Assembly: GCA_026391455.1 (NCBI GenBank)
Contig: JAPLEH010000061.1
Location: forward strand, 1-64,000
Length of the DNA: 64,000 nt
Source of the DNA: Bacteroidota bacterium
GTDB lineage: Bacteria > Bacteroidota > Bacteroidia > Chitinophagales > Chitinophagaceae
Reading direction: 5' to 3'
Both the position numbers and the translations under genes were made by a program. Below the pieces are notes generated by a model that was given only the letters and a program-made list of their open reading frames with translations, made no database searches and was not told the DNA's origin. Position 1 is the first letter of the stretch, and every line of letters begins with the position of its first letter. This document shows, one piece after another, positions 28,429-36,462 of the stretch.

Positions 28429-29088
28429 ATGGCATTAACCAAAGAACAAATCGCACAGCGCATCGCAAAAGAACTGCGGGACGGGTATTATGTAAACCTG
28501 GGCATTGGTATACCTACGCTGGTAGCCAATTATATTCCGGCGGGCATCAATGTGGTATTGCAGAGTGAGAATGGATTATTGGGTATGGGGCCTTTTCCCG
28601 AAGAGGGGCAGGAAGATCCGGATCTGATCAATGCGGGTAAGCAGACCATCACCACGGTGCCGGGCTCCGTGTTCTTCGATTCGGCACTCAGCTTTGGGAT
28701 GATACGGGCTGGCAAAGTGGACCTCACGGTACTCGGTGCGATGGAAGTAAGTGACCAGGGCGATATTGCTAATTGGAAAATACCTGGAAAGATGGTGAAA
28801 GGAATGGGAGGAGCGATGGACCTGGTGGCCAGTGCCAAAAATATTATCGTGGCCATGATGCACAGTAATCCCAAAGGGGAATCGAAATTATTACCGGCTT
28901 GTACCTTACCGCTTACGGGCGTACGCTGTGTAAAGAAGATCGTATCCGACCTCGCCGTGCTCGATGTAACACCCGAAGGATTTAAACTACTCGAACGCGC
29001 TCCCGGAGTAACGGTGGAAGAAATAAAAGCAAAGACAGCAGGGAAATTGATAATCGAAGGGGAGATTCCGGAAATGGTTTTTAATTAG
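28429..29088 (+). CDS. scoB: 3-oxoacid CoA-transferase subunit B
   Basis: This 219-residue beta subunit has the catalytic glutamate E47 in the signature SENGLLGMGP, and GIGIPTLVANYIP upstream. E47 forms the glutamyl-CoA thioester intermediate. It works as a heterotetramer with ScoA. It is followed by an AT-rich tandem repeat block and no obvious terminator. Confidence 0.93.
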   Translation: MALTKEQIAQRIAKELRDGYYVNLGIGIPTLVANYIPAGINVVLQSENGLLGMGPFPEEGQEDPDLINAGKQTITTVPGSVFFDSALSFGMIRAGKVDLTVLGAMEVSDQGDIANWKIPGKMVKGMGGAMDLVASAKNIIVAMMHSNPKGESKLLPACTLPLTGVRCVKKIVSDLAVLDVTPEGFKLLERAPGVTVEEIKAKTAGKLIIEGEIPEMVFN

Positions 29089-29100
29089 AAAATATGAGAA

Positions 29101-29395
29101 TTAGAAAATGTGAAAATGAAATACGTCCAAGGCTGTTAATTCTCACATTTCCACATTTATTCATTAGAAAATATGAAAATGAAATACGCATAGGCTGTTA
29201 ATTCTCACATTCTCACATCTACATATTTCCAAATTTATTCGTTAGAAAAGTGAAAATGAAATACGCACAGCCTGTTAATTCTCACATTTCCACATCATCA
29301 CATTTCCAAATTTATTCGTTAGAAAAAGTGAAAATGAAATGCGCATAGGCTGTTAATTCTCACATTTCCACATCATCACATTTCCATATTTCCTA
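29101..29395. repeat. Four imperfect tandem repeats of 63-78 bp
   Basis: Units begin TTAGAAAA at 29101, 29164, 29242 and 29319. Each contains GTGAAAATGAAAT(A/G)CG..., then CTGTTAATTCTCACATT and an A/T-rich end. AAATGTG and CACATTT parts can pair within a unit. The TTAATTCTCACATTTCCACAT core also occurs at about 28370-28390 between scoA and scoB, so the element is dispersed. It fills the space between scoB and the convergent response-regulator gene. Confidence 0.75.
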
Positions 29396-30043
29396 ATCAA
29401 TCAGATTATTCTTCACCGCAAAGAACACCAAACCTGCCGTGTTCTTACTGCCGAAGCGTTCCATCAGACGGTCTTTGATGGCTTCTACTGTGCGGGGACT
29501 GATTTCCATTTTTTTAGCGATTTCTACCGCGGTGAACTCCATGCAAATAAAGCGGAGTACATCTTTTTCTTTATCGGTGAGGGTGATCTCGCTGTTGAGG
29601 GAGGGTACTACACGCTGGCGGGAGTGTGATTTTTTCAGCAGGATGCGGTTTACAAAATTATTGAGGTAGTAACCTTTTTCAAACACTTCCATAATGGCGC
29701 GCTTGATCTCATTGGGCTCAGCATTTTTCAACATATAGCCATTGGCACCGTTTTCCATGAGGTGGTATACAAAGCGTTCGTCTTCGTACATACTCAGTAC
29801 GAGTACTTTGATATGTGGAAATTGTTTGCTGATGGCTTTGGTGGCTTCTATACCGTCTTTGCCGGGCATACGCAGGTCCATCAGCACTACGTCGGGTTGT
29901 GCGTCGGGTATACCGTTGAGCAGTTCATCTCCGTTTTCGGCTTCGAGTACAAACTTGAGGTTGGTAAAAGGCCTCAGGGAGAGGATCACGCCTTTCCGGA
30001 AGATTTTATGATCGTCTGCTATTGCTACCTTAATGATTCCCAT
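29393..30043 (-). CDS. NarL/FixJ-type response regulator (cluster 1)
   Basis: This 216-residue protein has a receiver domain with acidic D10-D11, phosphoacceptor D56 (VLMDLRMPGKDG) and Lys in YMLKNAEP. A LuxR-type helix-turn-helix spans about 150-210 (LTDKEKDVLRFICMEFTAVEIAKKM...SPRTVEAIKDRL). Phosphorylation should drive DNA binding. The partner is probably the histidine kinase encoded 80 bases upstream. Its own -7 box directly precedes the gene. Confidence 0.93.
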   Translation of the reverse strand: MGIIKVAIADDHKIFRKGVILSLRPFTNLKFVLEAENGDELLNGIPDAQPDVVLMDLRMPGKDGIEATKAISKQFPHIKVLVLSMYEDERFVYHLMENGANGYMLKNAEPNEIKRAIMEVFEKGYYLNNFVNRILLKKSHSRQRVVPSLNSEITLTDKEKDVLRFICMEFTAVEIAKKMEISPRTVEAIKDRLMERFGSKNTAGLVFFAVKNNLID

Positions 30044-30059
30044 AGTTTCAGATATTCGG

Positions 30060-30067
30060 CAAAGTTA
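30060..30067 (-). promoter_or_regulatory. TAnnTTTG -7 element before the cluster 1 regulator
   Basis: The minus strand reads TAACTTTG 17 bases before the regulator start, inside the 80-base gap after the kinase gene. It allows regulator expression apart from the kinase. Confidence 0.5.
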
Positions 30068-30123
30068 ATGTTTACGATAGTTTGGTATGGGAGGGTTTAT
30101 GGAATCTGGTTAATTAGTATGGT

Positions 30124-30948
30124 TCAGATCGGGTCGTCGGTGGGCATTTCGATCGTTACTTTATAATAGGTCTGTGAAATATCTTTTTCAAAACTGATAT
30201 TACCCTGTACGAGCCGCATCCGGCTGGTGATATTTTTCAGGCCCAGTCCTACATTGCTCTTGTTGAGCTTTTCGAAATCGGCCTGTACGATACCGCGTCC
30301 GTCGTGATGGATGCGAAGATAGAATTTACCGGAATAAATATTCTGGGTAAGGTGAATAAAGCTCGAATTGCTGTGTTTCAGAATATTATTGATAAGCTCC
30401 TGCACCACGCGGAATACGATCAGTTCTTTTTCTTCTTTGAGGCGGGTTTTGTATTCGTGAAAGCGGCTGCTTGCGTTGATGCTGCCGGAGCCGGATATTT
30501 TCTGGAAGAGATCGTTCACGGCTGATTCCAACCCGAAATTTTTGAGGGTGGGCGGCATCAGGTTGTGGCTGATATTACGTACCAGTTGGATGGTATCATC
30601 CACGATCTGGCGGGCCTGAAAAATAGACTGGAGCTGGATGGCTTTATCGTGATTGACCAGGTTTTCGTTGAGATAGAGCCGTACGGTGGCGAGCAGGGGG
30701 CCCGCATCATCGTGGAGGTCGGCGGCCAGGCGCTGGCGTTCTTCTTCCTGCAGTTTGATGGAGGCATTGAGCAATATCTTTTGCTGGTCCTGTTCCATCT
30801 GCTGAATCTTTTTATGAAAGCGCATTACCCGGCGCTGGTGCATAATGATAAAGATGATAAGGGCCACCGTAAGCACGACCATACCCACGGTGCCTAAGAA
30901 AAGCACAAAGGATACTCCAGGTTTGTTGACGACTTGTAAAAAGAACAT
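30124..30948 (-). CDS. Sensor-less HisKA_3 histidine kinase (cluster 1)
   Basis: This 274-residue kinase has one N-terminal membrane helix (about 12-36), almost nothing outside the membrane, and a coiled linker. A HisKA_3 dimerisation domain with H79 (LAADLHDDAGPLL) follows. The HATPase domain has N box ELINNILKHS, G1 HDGRGI and VGLGLKNI. There is no PAS, GAF or periplasmic sensor domain. It should phosphorylate the downstream regulator. Input probably comes through the membrane or from the adjacent polytopic protein, which is inference from gene order. Confidence 0.92.
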   Translation of the reverse strand: MFFLQVVNKPGVSFVLFLGTVGMVVLTVALIIFIIMHQRRVMRFHKKIQQMEQDQQKILLNASIKLQEEERQRLAADLHDDAGPLLATVRLYLNENLVNHDKAIQLQSIFQARQIVDDTIQLVRNISHNLMPPTLKNFGLESAVNDLFQKISGSGSINASSRFHEYKTRLKEEKELIVFRVVQELINNILKHSNSSFIHLTQNIYSGKFYLRIHHDGRGIVQADFEKLNKSNVGLGLKNITSRMRLVQGNISFEKDISQTYYKVTIEMPTDDPI

Positions 30949-30974
30949 GGTGACAATTTAGTAGAAAATTTCTA

Positions 30975-31649
30975 TTATTCCATATCCAGAAATGGGATGT
31001 TTTCAAGTTTTCGTTCAGATTCATTTTCTTTTTGATAGGCAACTAGAATAAATGCCAAAGCAAAAAATAATGTTTTGATACTGTCTGCGATATAATTAAA
31101 AAACCAATATTTCTGAAATTCTTCAGATGAGAGTGTGCTACCTAAAATATTCAGGAAAAAAGACCCGCCAAGATAAAAAAGTAAACCAACTGCAATCCAG
31201 AAACAATGATTAGTGTAGATAAACATTCCTTTTGTGGAATTAATACTTTCTATAAAAAAGAAAATAATGAAAAGAAATATTAAGATGGACTCAATTCCTA
31301 TTGGGATTGAATCTAATCTTTTCTTTTCGATGAATAAAATATAGCAAAATTGAAAGATTATAAAGAGAGATGAGAAAATGAGTATTGCTTTTTTATATCT
31401 TTTGGTTTCAAGATTAAGGTAAAAAAGCGATGCAAAAAAAAGATACTCTACGGTTGTATAAAACGGTTGATATGCGATACTAATTATTGACTTTGGAATG
31501 TCGTAATAAAAAAACAATAGTAAAAAAAATACTATTCCATAAGTGGTTAGAATCCAATTGTCTCTTTTTCTTGACTTAACAATTAAAAAAAGAAAGGGGA
31601 GGAGAAGGTAAAGGTATGTGTTAATATGCTCAAAAAGCTTTTCTAACAT
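30975..31649 (-). CDS. Polytopic membrane protein, putative sensor partner (cluster 1)
   Basis: This 224-residue protein has about seven hydrophobic helices and short loops. It is a divergent relative of the three proteins at 33991-36214: similar length and helix layout, with a TN-containing start to a late helix (YTNHCFWIAVGLLFYLGG) and an aromatic-rich last helix ending in a charged tail. No known domain is recognised. It lies 26 bases upstream of a sensor-less kinase on the same strand. The composition is very AT-rich. Function unknown; a signal-receiving role is inferred from context. Confidence 0.75.
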   Translation of the reverse strand: MLEKLFEHINTYLYLLLPFLFLIVKSRKRDNWILTTYGIVFFLLLFFYYDIPKSIISIAYQPFYTTVEYLFFASLFYLNLETKRYKKAILIFSSLFIIFQFCYILFIEKKRLDSIPIGIESILIFLFIIFFFIESINSTKGMFIYTNHCFWIAVGLLFYLGGSFFLNILGSTLSSEEFQKYWFFNYIADSIKTLFFALAFILVAYQKENESERKLENIPFLDME

Positions 31650-31662
31650 TTTGGATTTTGTC

Positions 31663-31670
31663 CAAAAGTA
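31663..31670 (-). promoter_or_regulatory. TAnnTTTG -7 element of signalling cluster 1
   Basis: TACTTTTG on the minus strand ends 14 bases before the start of the membrane protein gene, so it probably drives membrane protein-kinase-regulator. Confidence 0.5.
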
Positions 31671-31924
31671 GAAAAGCTTTTTGACTTTTTTAAATTTTTG
31701 ATTCTTTTGTTAAATTTCTGACCAAGTCAGAATTGAATCATTTTCTAACACAACAATGCGTGCAATCTTTTTCATAACAGTAACATTTTTAAGCCTTTCA
31801 AATTCGAATCTGAGGGGTAAAAATTGCGAATGATGGGGTTTTTAACAACCGGCACATTCAGTAAAAACTAAGTAGTAATCGGTTTAAATAATTGTAAATG
31901 AGCTTATTAATTAGAAAATTAATA

Positions 31925-32002
31925 GTAAACTTACCAGCCAAATTCGAGTAAATCTCCCAAGTATTATTGGTAAATTTACGTAAGTAAAGATAGTAAACTT
32001 AC
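31925..32002. promoter_or_regulatory. Three GTAAnnTTAC palindromes, operator-like
   Basis: GTAAACTTAC (31925-31934), GTAAATTTAC (31970-31979) and GTAAACTTAC (31993-32002) lie within 78 bases. The first and third are embedded in the same 14-mer ATAGTAAACTTACC. They are about 275-350 bases upstream of cluster 1 and could be sites for a NarL-type dimer. Binding is inference. Confidence 0.5.
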
Positions 32003-32107
32003 CGGGAAAATTTCCGGTTGTTAACAGGTGTGGATAAACTTTTTTAGGCTCGTCTAAGCGTAGGTTCGGAGCAGCCAGTTTGTAAGAAAAGACTGCCGGT
32101 TGGTGTT

Positions 32108-32158
32108 GCAACAACCATTTTTTATGGTGGGTGGGCTTTAAGGTTGTTGCCGTATTTT
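32108..32158 (+). terminator. Possible plus-strand terminator in gene-free region
   Basis: GCAACAACC (32108-32116) pairs with GGTTGTTGC (32142-32150), enclosing a smaller ACCA/TGGT hairpin, and is followed by TATTTTTT. No plus-strand protein gene precedes it, so it would end an unseen noncoding transcript from 31700-32100, or be fortuitous. Confidence 0.3.
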
Positions 32159-32228
32159 TTAGTAAGAACTAAAGGAAAAGGAAGTTGACTGACATTGGAT
32201 TTCGCTATGGCAATTCAAAGGATCTGGA

Positions 32229-32400
32229 ATTATATTCAGGACGGTTTCAACTGGGACATTGGATGATACAGGGGGCTCCATCTTTTGTCAATCAACTTAT
32301 AACAAAAGTATATGCACACCCGGGTGTGTACAAGAGCAATATCACGGCATTTTAACACATCGGTATTTACCGTTCGGCTCGTAGGTTTCCGATACGTAGA
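32229..32400 (+). repeat. Noncoding element copy B (homologous to 58141-58305)
   Basis: It shares GGACATTGGATGA, TCAATCAACTT, GTATAT, ACAAGAG and CGTAnnTTTCCG in the same order with the region upstream of the regulator at 58453. Centred at 32321-32322 is the 14-bp perfect palindrome CACACCCGGGTGTG. A second palindrome, CGGTATTTACCG (near-perfect), is at 32361-32372. No gene follows it on the plus strand. The rest of 31671-32568 shows no coding potential. Confidence 0.65.
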
Positions 32401-32568
32401 TGTTTTTTTACGGTGATACGTATAGGGGTTTTACTTTTTAGGGTGGAAATGGCCAAAATCAAGGCTTTTGCATAATCCATGTTGTGGAAAAAGCCAGGTA
32501 TTGGGTGGTGGGTTTGCTGCCGTTTTAGGGAGTCCACCTCATTCTATTTATATCGGACTGTTTCGTGT

Positions 32569-33228
32569 TTATAAAATAGCGATCCCATGCCGCATGGCCA
32601 CCATTGCCAGGCCTACACGGCTTTTTACATCCAGCTTTACAAAGAGCTGATCGCGCAGGTTGTCTACCGAGCGGGGGTTGAGCCCCATTTGCTGGGCGAT
32701 CTCTTTATAAGTAAGGTCGGAGCAGGCCAGCTTCAGAAATTCCAGTTCCTGGTCGGTGAGCATGGCTTTTTGCAGGCCGGTGGCACCATCGGGCCCGCTA
32801 CGGAAGAGGTTTACCAGTTTGCCTGTGGTATGGTTGGAATAATAATAGCCGGATTGCACCACCGATTGAATCGCAAACTTCAGCTCATCTGGGTGGATAT
32901 CTTTTTTCAAAAATCCCTTTACCCCGGCCTGCAGCAGGCGTATCAGCGACAGTTCGGAATCGTACATGGTCAGCATGAGCACGTTTACCCCTGGATGGTG
33001 CTGCTGCAGCCAATTGGCCGCTTCATAACCATCCATATCGGGCATATTGAGGTCCAGGATCACCACATCGGGTATATGGCCTGCGTCAATATGGGCTACC
33101 AGTTCGCGGCCGGTGCCGCATTGGTGTATGACTTCGCAGTTGCCAAATGTATTGATCAGGGAAGCGAGCGCATTGCGCAGGAGTACATGATCGTCTGCCA
33201 ATGCTATTTTAATTGACGGTGTTTGCAT
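32569..33228 (-). CDS. NarL/FixJ-type response regulator (cluster 2)
   Basis: The start at 33228 (MQTPSIKIALADDH) gives 219 residues; the longer reading to 33315 lies inside the kinase gene. The receiver domain has D12-D13, phosphoacceptor D59 (VILDLNMPDMDG) and the conserved Lys (FLKKDIHP). The LuxR helix-turn-helix is at about 150-215 (LTDQELEFLKLACSDLTYKEIAQQM, NPRSVDNLRDQL). The gene overlaps the kinase end by 20 bases, indicating coupled translation and direct partnership. Confidence 0.93.
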   Translation of the reverse strand: MQTPSIKIALADDHVLLRNALASLINTFGNCEVIHQCGTGRELVAHIDAGHIPDVVILDLNMPDMDGYEAANWLQQHHPGVNVLMLTMYDSELSLIRLLQAGVKGFLKKDIHPDELKFAIQSVVQSGYYYSNHTTGKLVNLFRSGPDGATGLQKAMLTDQELEFLKLACSDLTYKEIAQQMGLNPRSVDNLRDQLFVKLDVKSRVGLAMVAMRHGIAIL

Positions 33229-34015
33229 GGTGTATAATGGGAATGGTAAAGATAAGCGTAGTGCCCTGTGCTGGTGCTGTTTGTATTTGTAATGTGCCGT
33301 TGAGAATACGCACACGGGTTTCCATATTTTTTAATCCGGCCCGGGTGCTTTGCTTTGCCATCCCGGTATCGAAGCCCCGCCCGTTGTCCTGGATGCTGAT
33401 CACCAGTTCCTGCGGATGGTAATGCATCAACAACCGGGCATGGGTGGCACCGGCATGTTTGATGATATTATTGAATGATTCCTGAATAATGCGGAAGATG
33501 ATCAGCTCCTGCTGGTTGTCCATATATACAGGAGTGCCCTCCACCTCAAATGCAAGTGTGAACAAACCGGTTTGCCGGATGCGCTGTATTTCTTCTTCCA
33601 GGGCTTTCAGCAGGCCGTGCTGTATGATCACATCGGCATTAAGCCCTTTGGAGATATCGCTCAGTTCGGTGATGGATTTGGTGAGCAGTTCGATGGAGGT
33701 ATGTACTTTTTCTGCGGCTGCATCCGGATCTTTCGGATCCAGGGTATGCAGGTGCAGCTTGGCCAGGGTAAGGGAGAGGGTGATATTATCATGTATTTCG
33801 CGGGAGATATTTTGAAAGGTTTGTTCCTGGATTTCGAGTTGGGTACTGAGGAGTATCCGTTCGTTATCCAGCTTTACTTTTTCCAGTTGTTGCTCAAATG
33901 TTTGTTGTTTTCGCCGGTACAGGAAAAGTATAAACACGATAAAAGCCACCATACCAAGGATGACGGCTGAAATAACTACAAGAAAAATAATTATATCGTA
34001 AGTGGTTTTTTGCAT
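33209..34015 (-). CDS. Sensor-less HisKA_3 histidine kinase (cluster 2)
   Basis: This 268-residue kinase has one N-terminal membrane helix (about 8-33), a coiled linker, and the HisKA_3 motif with H75 (ISREIHDNITLSLTL). The HATPase domain has IIQESFNNIIKHA, DNGRGF and AGLKNMETRV. No sensor domain is present. Its first 25 bases overlap the end of the membrane protein gene upstream and its end overlaps the regulator start, so membrane protein, kinase and regulator are translationally linked. Confidence 0.93.
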   Translation of the reverse strand: MQKTTYDIIIFLVVISAVILGMVAFIVFILFLYRRKQQTFEQQLEKVKLDNERILLSTQLEIQEQTFQNISREIHDNITLSLTLAKLHLHTLDPKDPDAAAEKVHTSIELLTKSITELSDISKGLNADVIIQHGLLKALEEEIQRIRQTGLFTLAFEVEGTPVYMDNQQELIIFRIIQESFNNIIKHAGATHARLLMHYHPQELVISIQDNGRGFDTGMAKQSTRAGLKNMETRVRILNGTLQIQTAPAQGTTLIFTIPIIHHANTVN

Positions 34016-34701
34016 AGAAAAGCTCTGCCAATACAGGCGAAGTTAATAGCAAGTGGTAAGTAAAAGAAAAGTGTGCCTATTATTGCGTAGTGTTTTTCCG
34101 AGTTCACTAACAATCCTAAAAGATTTACCGGAATTGAAATACTTGAGTAAAAGAATAAGCCAGCTACTAACCAAAATGATGGCTTTTCGAACAGGTTATC
34201 AAATGGACGTTCTTTAAGTAATTTAATAAAGTAAATAAAACAAAAAGGTATAAGCATGATCAGTTCAAGGGTGTAAATCAATCTGGCCATGTAAACACTT
34301 CGGGCTGAAATGAAGCTGAATTTTGTTGCAAGAAAAAATATTGTAACAACTAAATATAAAATGGAGTTTATAAAAATCATTTTTTTGATCACTAGCCCTT
34401 TTAGAATTCTACTAAAATAATAATTGTATACAAGAAGCTCGAATGCTGAGATGATGCAATTTGTGTAAAGTAAAAATTGATTATAACGAAAGGTTTTAAA
34501 TCCACTAATCGATAAGATCATTAGATCTGAAGTGTAGATTAATATATCAAGTAAAACAAACAGAGTGAAAAGTAATTCGATTCTGGTTTTTCTTTTTTTC
34601 CCCAGTATAATGAGTAGTGCAAAAATCTCTATAAGGAACATTAAAGGCGGACTATAATAAAAATTATGCCATTCTTCTAGAATCTTATTTATGTCGAACA
34701 T
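33991..34701 (-). CDS. Polytopic membrane protein, sensor candidate C (cluster 2)
   Basis: This 236-residue protein has about seven membrane helices. It shares with the two upstream genes an N-terminal FYYSPPLMFLIEIFAL block, a YTN...ELL.Y.YYF segment near residue 85, PFCFIYF near 160, KPSFWLVAG near 180 and a final helix rich in Asn/Phe. These repeated motifs define a paralogue family that I cannot match to a named domain. It overlaps the kinase gene by 25 bases, the strongest hint that it feeds the kinase. AT-rich. Confidence 0.8.
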   Translation of the reverse strand: MFDINKILEEWHNFYYSPPLMFLIEIFALLIILGKKRKTRIELLFTLFVLLDILIYTSDLMILSISGFKTFRYNQFLLYTNCIISAFELLVYNYYFSRILKGLVIKKMIFINSILYLVVTIFFLATKFSFISARSVYMARLIYTLELIMLIPFCFIYFIKLLKERPFDNLFEKPSFWLVAGLFFYSSISIPVNLLGLLVNSEKHYAIIGTLFFYLPLAINFACIGRAFLCKKPLTI

Positions 34702-34750
34702 GTGAGTTTTTTTGGATGCTTTTTAATTGCTGACGAATCATGTGTATTCT

Positions 34751-35461
34751 TTATTCAAAAAGTCGCTTTTTTAAACTCATGGCCTTGCTGATAAAAAGGA
34801 AATTAATAGTAAGCGGTAAAAAATAAAGAACTGCTCCGAATAAAAAATAATAATAATTGTATTGAATAATAAGCAGTGAAGCAAGAAGATAAAAGCAAAT
34901 GGAGCTTGTCGAACAAATTAATATACCTGTGCTCAGCCAGAACGAAGGCCTTTCAGGCAAATTTACCTTTGATGGGCTGTTAATCAGTTTTTTATAATAA
35001 AGAAGGCAAAATGGAATGATGAAAACATATTCTATTGAATTTAGCAAGAATGTCATATAGTAATAATTATTTGAGATGAATTTCAGTTTAGTAATAAGAA
35101 ATACTGTGCAAAATGTTAGGTATAAAAAATTGACTAAAACTAATGATTTGCTGATCTTTCTTTCGTTGAAAACTTTTGAGAAAAAATATGAGTATGTGCC
35201 CAATTCTAAAATAGAAATTAAAGTATTCGTTTTGTTCACAAAGTCAATTAGTTTTTTTTGAGGTAAATGATAGAAGATCCAATAATCGAACAGGAAAATG
35301 ATAATGTCAAATATGAGCAATGATATGAATAGTTTGACTATTAAATCTTTTTGTTTATACAAAATACTAATGATCAATGCAACTATTTCAGTAATAAACA
35401 TCAATAAAGGTGCATAGTAAAATACTTCAAATCTTTTCAATATATCTAAGGTATTATTCAT
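34751..35461 (-). CDS. Polytopic membrane protein, sensor candidate B (cluster 2)
   Basis: This 236-residue paralogue of its neighbours has FYYAPLLMFITEIVAL at the N-terminus, NKTN...ELGTYSYFF in the middle, IPFCLLYYKKL, RPSFWLSTG and INFLFISKAMSLKK at the end. About seven helices with short loops. It lies 49 bases upstream of protein C on the same strand. No signal peptide beyond the first helix. Function unknown. Confidence 0.78.
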   Translation of the reverse strand: MNNTLDILKRFEVFYYAPLLMFITEIVALIISILYKQKDLIVKLFISLLIFDIIIFLFDYWIFYHLPQKKLIDFVNKTNTLISILELGTYSYFFSKVFNERKISKSLVLVNFLYLTFCTVFLITKLKFISNNYYYMTFLLNSIEYVFIIPFCLLYYKKLINSPSKVNLPERPSFWLSTGILICSTSSICFYLLASLLIIQYNYYYFLFGAVLYFLPLTINFLFISKAMSLKKRLFE

Positions 35462-35488
35462 TGCAGGTTATTGTCATTGGTTAGGATT

Positions 35489-36214
35489 CTATATTTCTAA
35501 GGAAGTAAACTTTCTTTTTAACAAAAAAGCTTTTGATATAAATATAAAGTTTGCGATTATTGGAACAAAGTAAAAAGCGGTCAGAAATATTCTGAGGAAT
35601 GAAGAATGATTGGTTCTGATGTGGTCAGATAGCAAGTACCCTGGTATGGAGAAGATAGCGAATAGGAAAATTCCACAAACCAGCCAGAATGAAGGGGAAT
35701 TTTGGATCTGCTCTGCGCGTTTGCTCATGAGAATATTTCGAAAATAGAAAAGGCAAAATGGGATCAGAAAAAGGAATTTAATTGTTTCGAATAAAAATGT
35801 AAAATACCGTAATCTTTCAGATAAGAAACTAAAACTGCCGATAATATAGGTAATTGAGAAAAACCCAAATAATAAACTCAGCCGTAAAATAGTGCGCCGG
35901 GTTTTCACATCAGTGAAAAGGTGGTAAAAGAAATAATAGTATGAGAAAAGCTCCAATATCGCAATTGAGGCATTTGTATAAAGTAGAAAATTTGAATAAA
36001 AGGTATCGGGTATGCTGGTAATTGCCCGCACGCAAAGGTCTGAAACCAGTATCGAGAAATCTATAATAATATAGATAAGGAATACTTTCTGCGTTTTTTC
36101 TTTTTGTAGGCAGGTAATCGCAATAATTAAAGTAACCAATTCAGCAAAAAACATAAGCATACTTACGTAGTAAGTAACCTGAAATTCGTACCATATGCGG
36201 TTAAAGTCAAACAT
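35489..36214 (-). CDS. Polytopic membrane protein, sensor candidate A (cluster 2)
   Basis: The start at 36214 (MFDFNRIWYEFQ) is chosen because it aligns with MFDINKILEEW of protein C; an upstream TTG adds 12 residues. The 241-residue protein keeps the family motifs TYYVSMLMFFAELVTL, LLYTNASIAILELFSYYYFF, IPFCLFYF, SPSFWLVCG and ANFIFISKAFLLKR. It is the first gene of a five-gene minus-strand run (A, B, C, kinase, regulator). A 38-bp repeat lies 54 bases upstream. Confidence 0.78.
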   Translation of the reverse strand: MFDFNRIWYEFQVTYYVSMLMFFAELVTLIIAITCLQKEKTQKVFLIYIIIDFSILVSDLCVRAITSIPDTFYSNFLLYTNASIAILELFSYYYFFYHLFTDVKTRRTILRLSLLFGFFSITYIIGSFSFLSERLRYFTFLFETIKFLFLIPFCLFYFRNILMSKRAEQIQNSPSFWLVCGIFLFAIFSIPGYLLSDHIRTNHSSFLRIFLTAFYFVPIIANFIFISKAFLLKRKFTSLEI

Positions 36215-36267
36215 TTTTGGATGCCCCCGAAAGTACACTATGAATGTCAATGTGCAGACTTTAAGGC

Positions 36268-36305
36268 TGCCGAAAAAAACGTTTTAAAATCGTTTTTTTC
36301 CCATT
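36268..36305. repeat. 38-bp repeat with hairpin, copy 1
   Basis: This sequence is identical over 38 bases to 39345-39382. It contains GAAAAAAACG and CGTTTTTTTC arms (10 bp) around a 9-base loop that includes TTTTAAAA. It lies upstream of the cluster 2 operon. The adjoining 36306-36553 shows only a -7 box. It could act as a terminator, protein site or recombination site. Confidence 0.85.
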
Positions 36306-36454
36306 CCCTTCCCCCATTACTACAGCATTTTTGTTATTATTAGTTAAAGTGGTAGATGATTTAAGTGGGGAATAGTGGTATAAAGCCCAGAAAATAACCA
36401 AAAAGTACATTTTGCATTTGATGTTTTTCACATGGTGAGGCAACTTTCACAGTT

Positions 36455-36462
36455 TAGTTTTG
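36455..36462 (+). promoter_or_regulatory. TAnnTTTG -7 element of the secreted-protein island
   Basis: TAGTTTTG lies 92 bases before the ATG at 36554, with no clear -33 box. Confidence 0.35.

Noticed and set aside
29101-29395. Tandem repeats considered as a CRISPR array
   Set aside because: Units vary in length (63-78 bp), the whole unit is conserved without unique spacers, and no cas gene is present.
32468-32650. 60-codon plus-strand frame after element B
   Set aside because: It overlaps the end of the cluster 2 regulator in antisense and has no promoter or family features.
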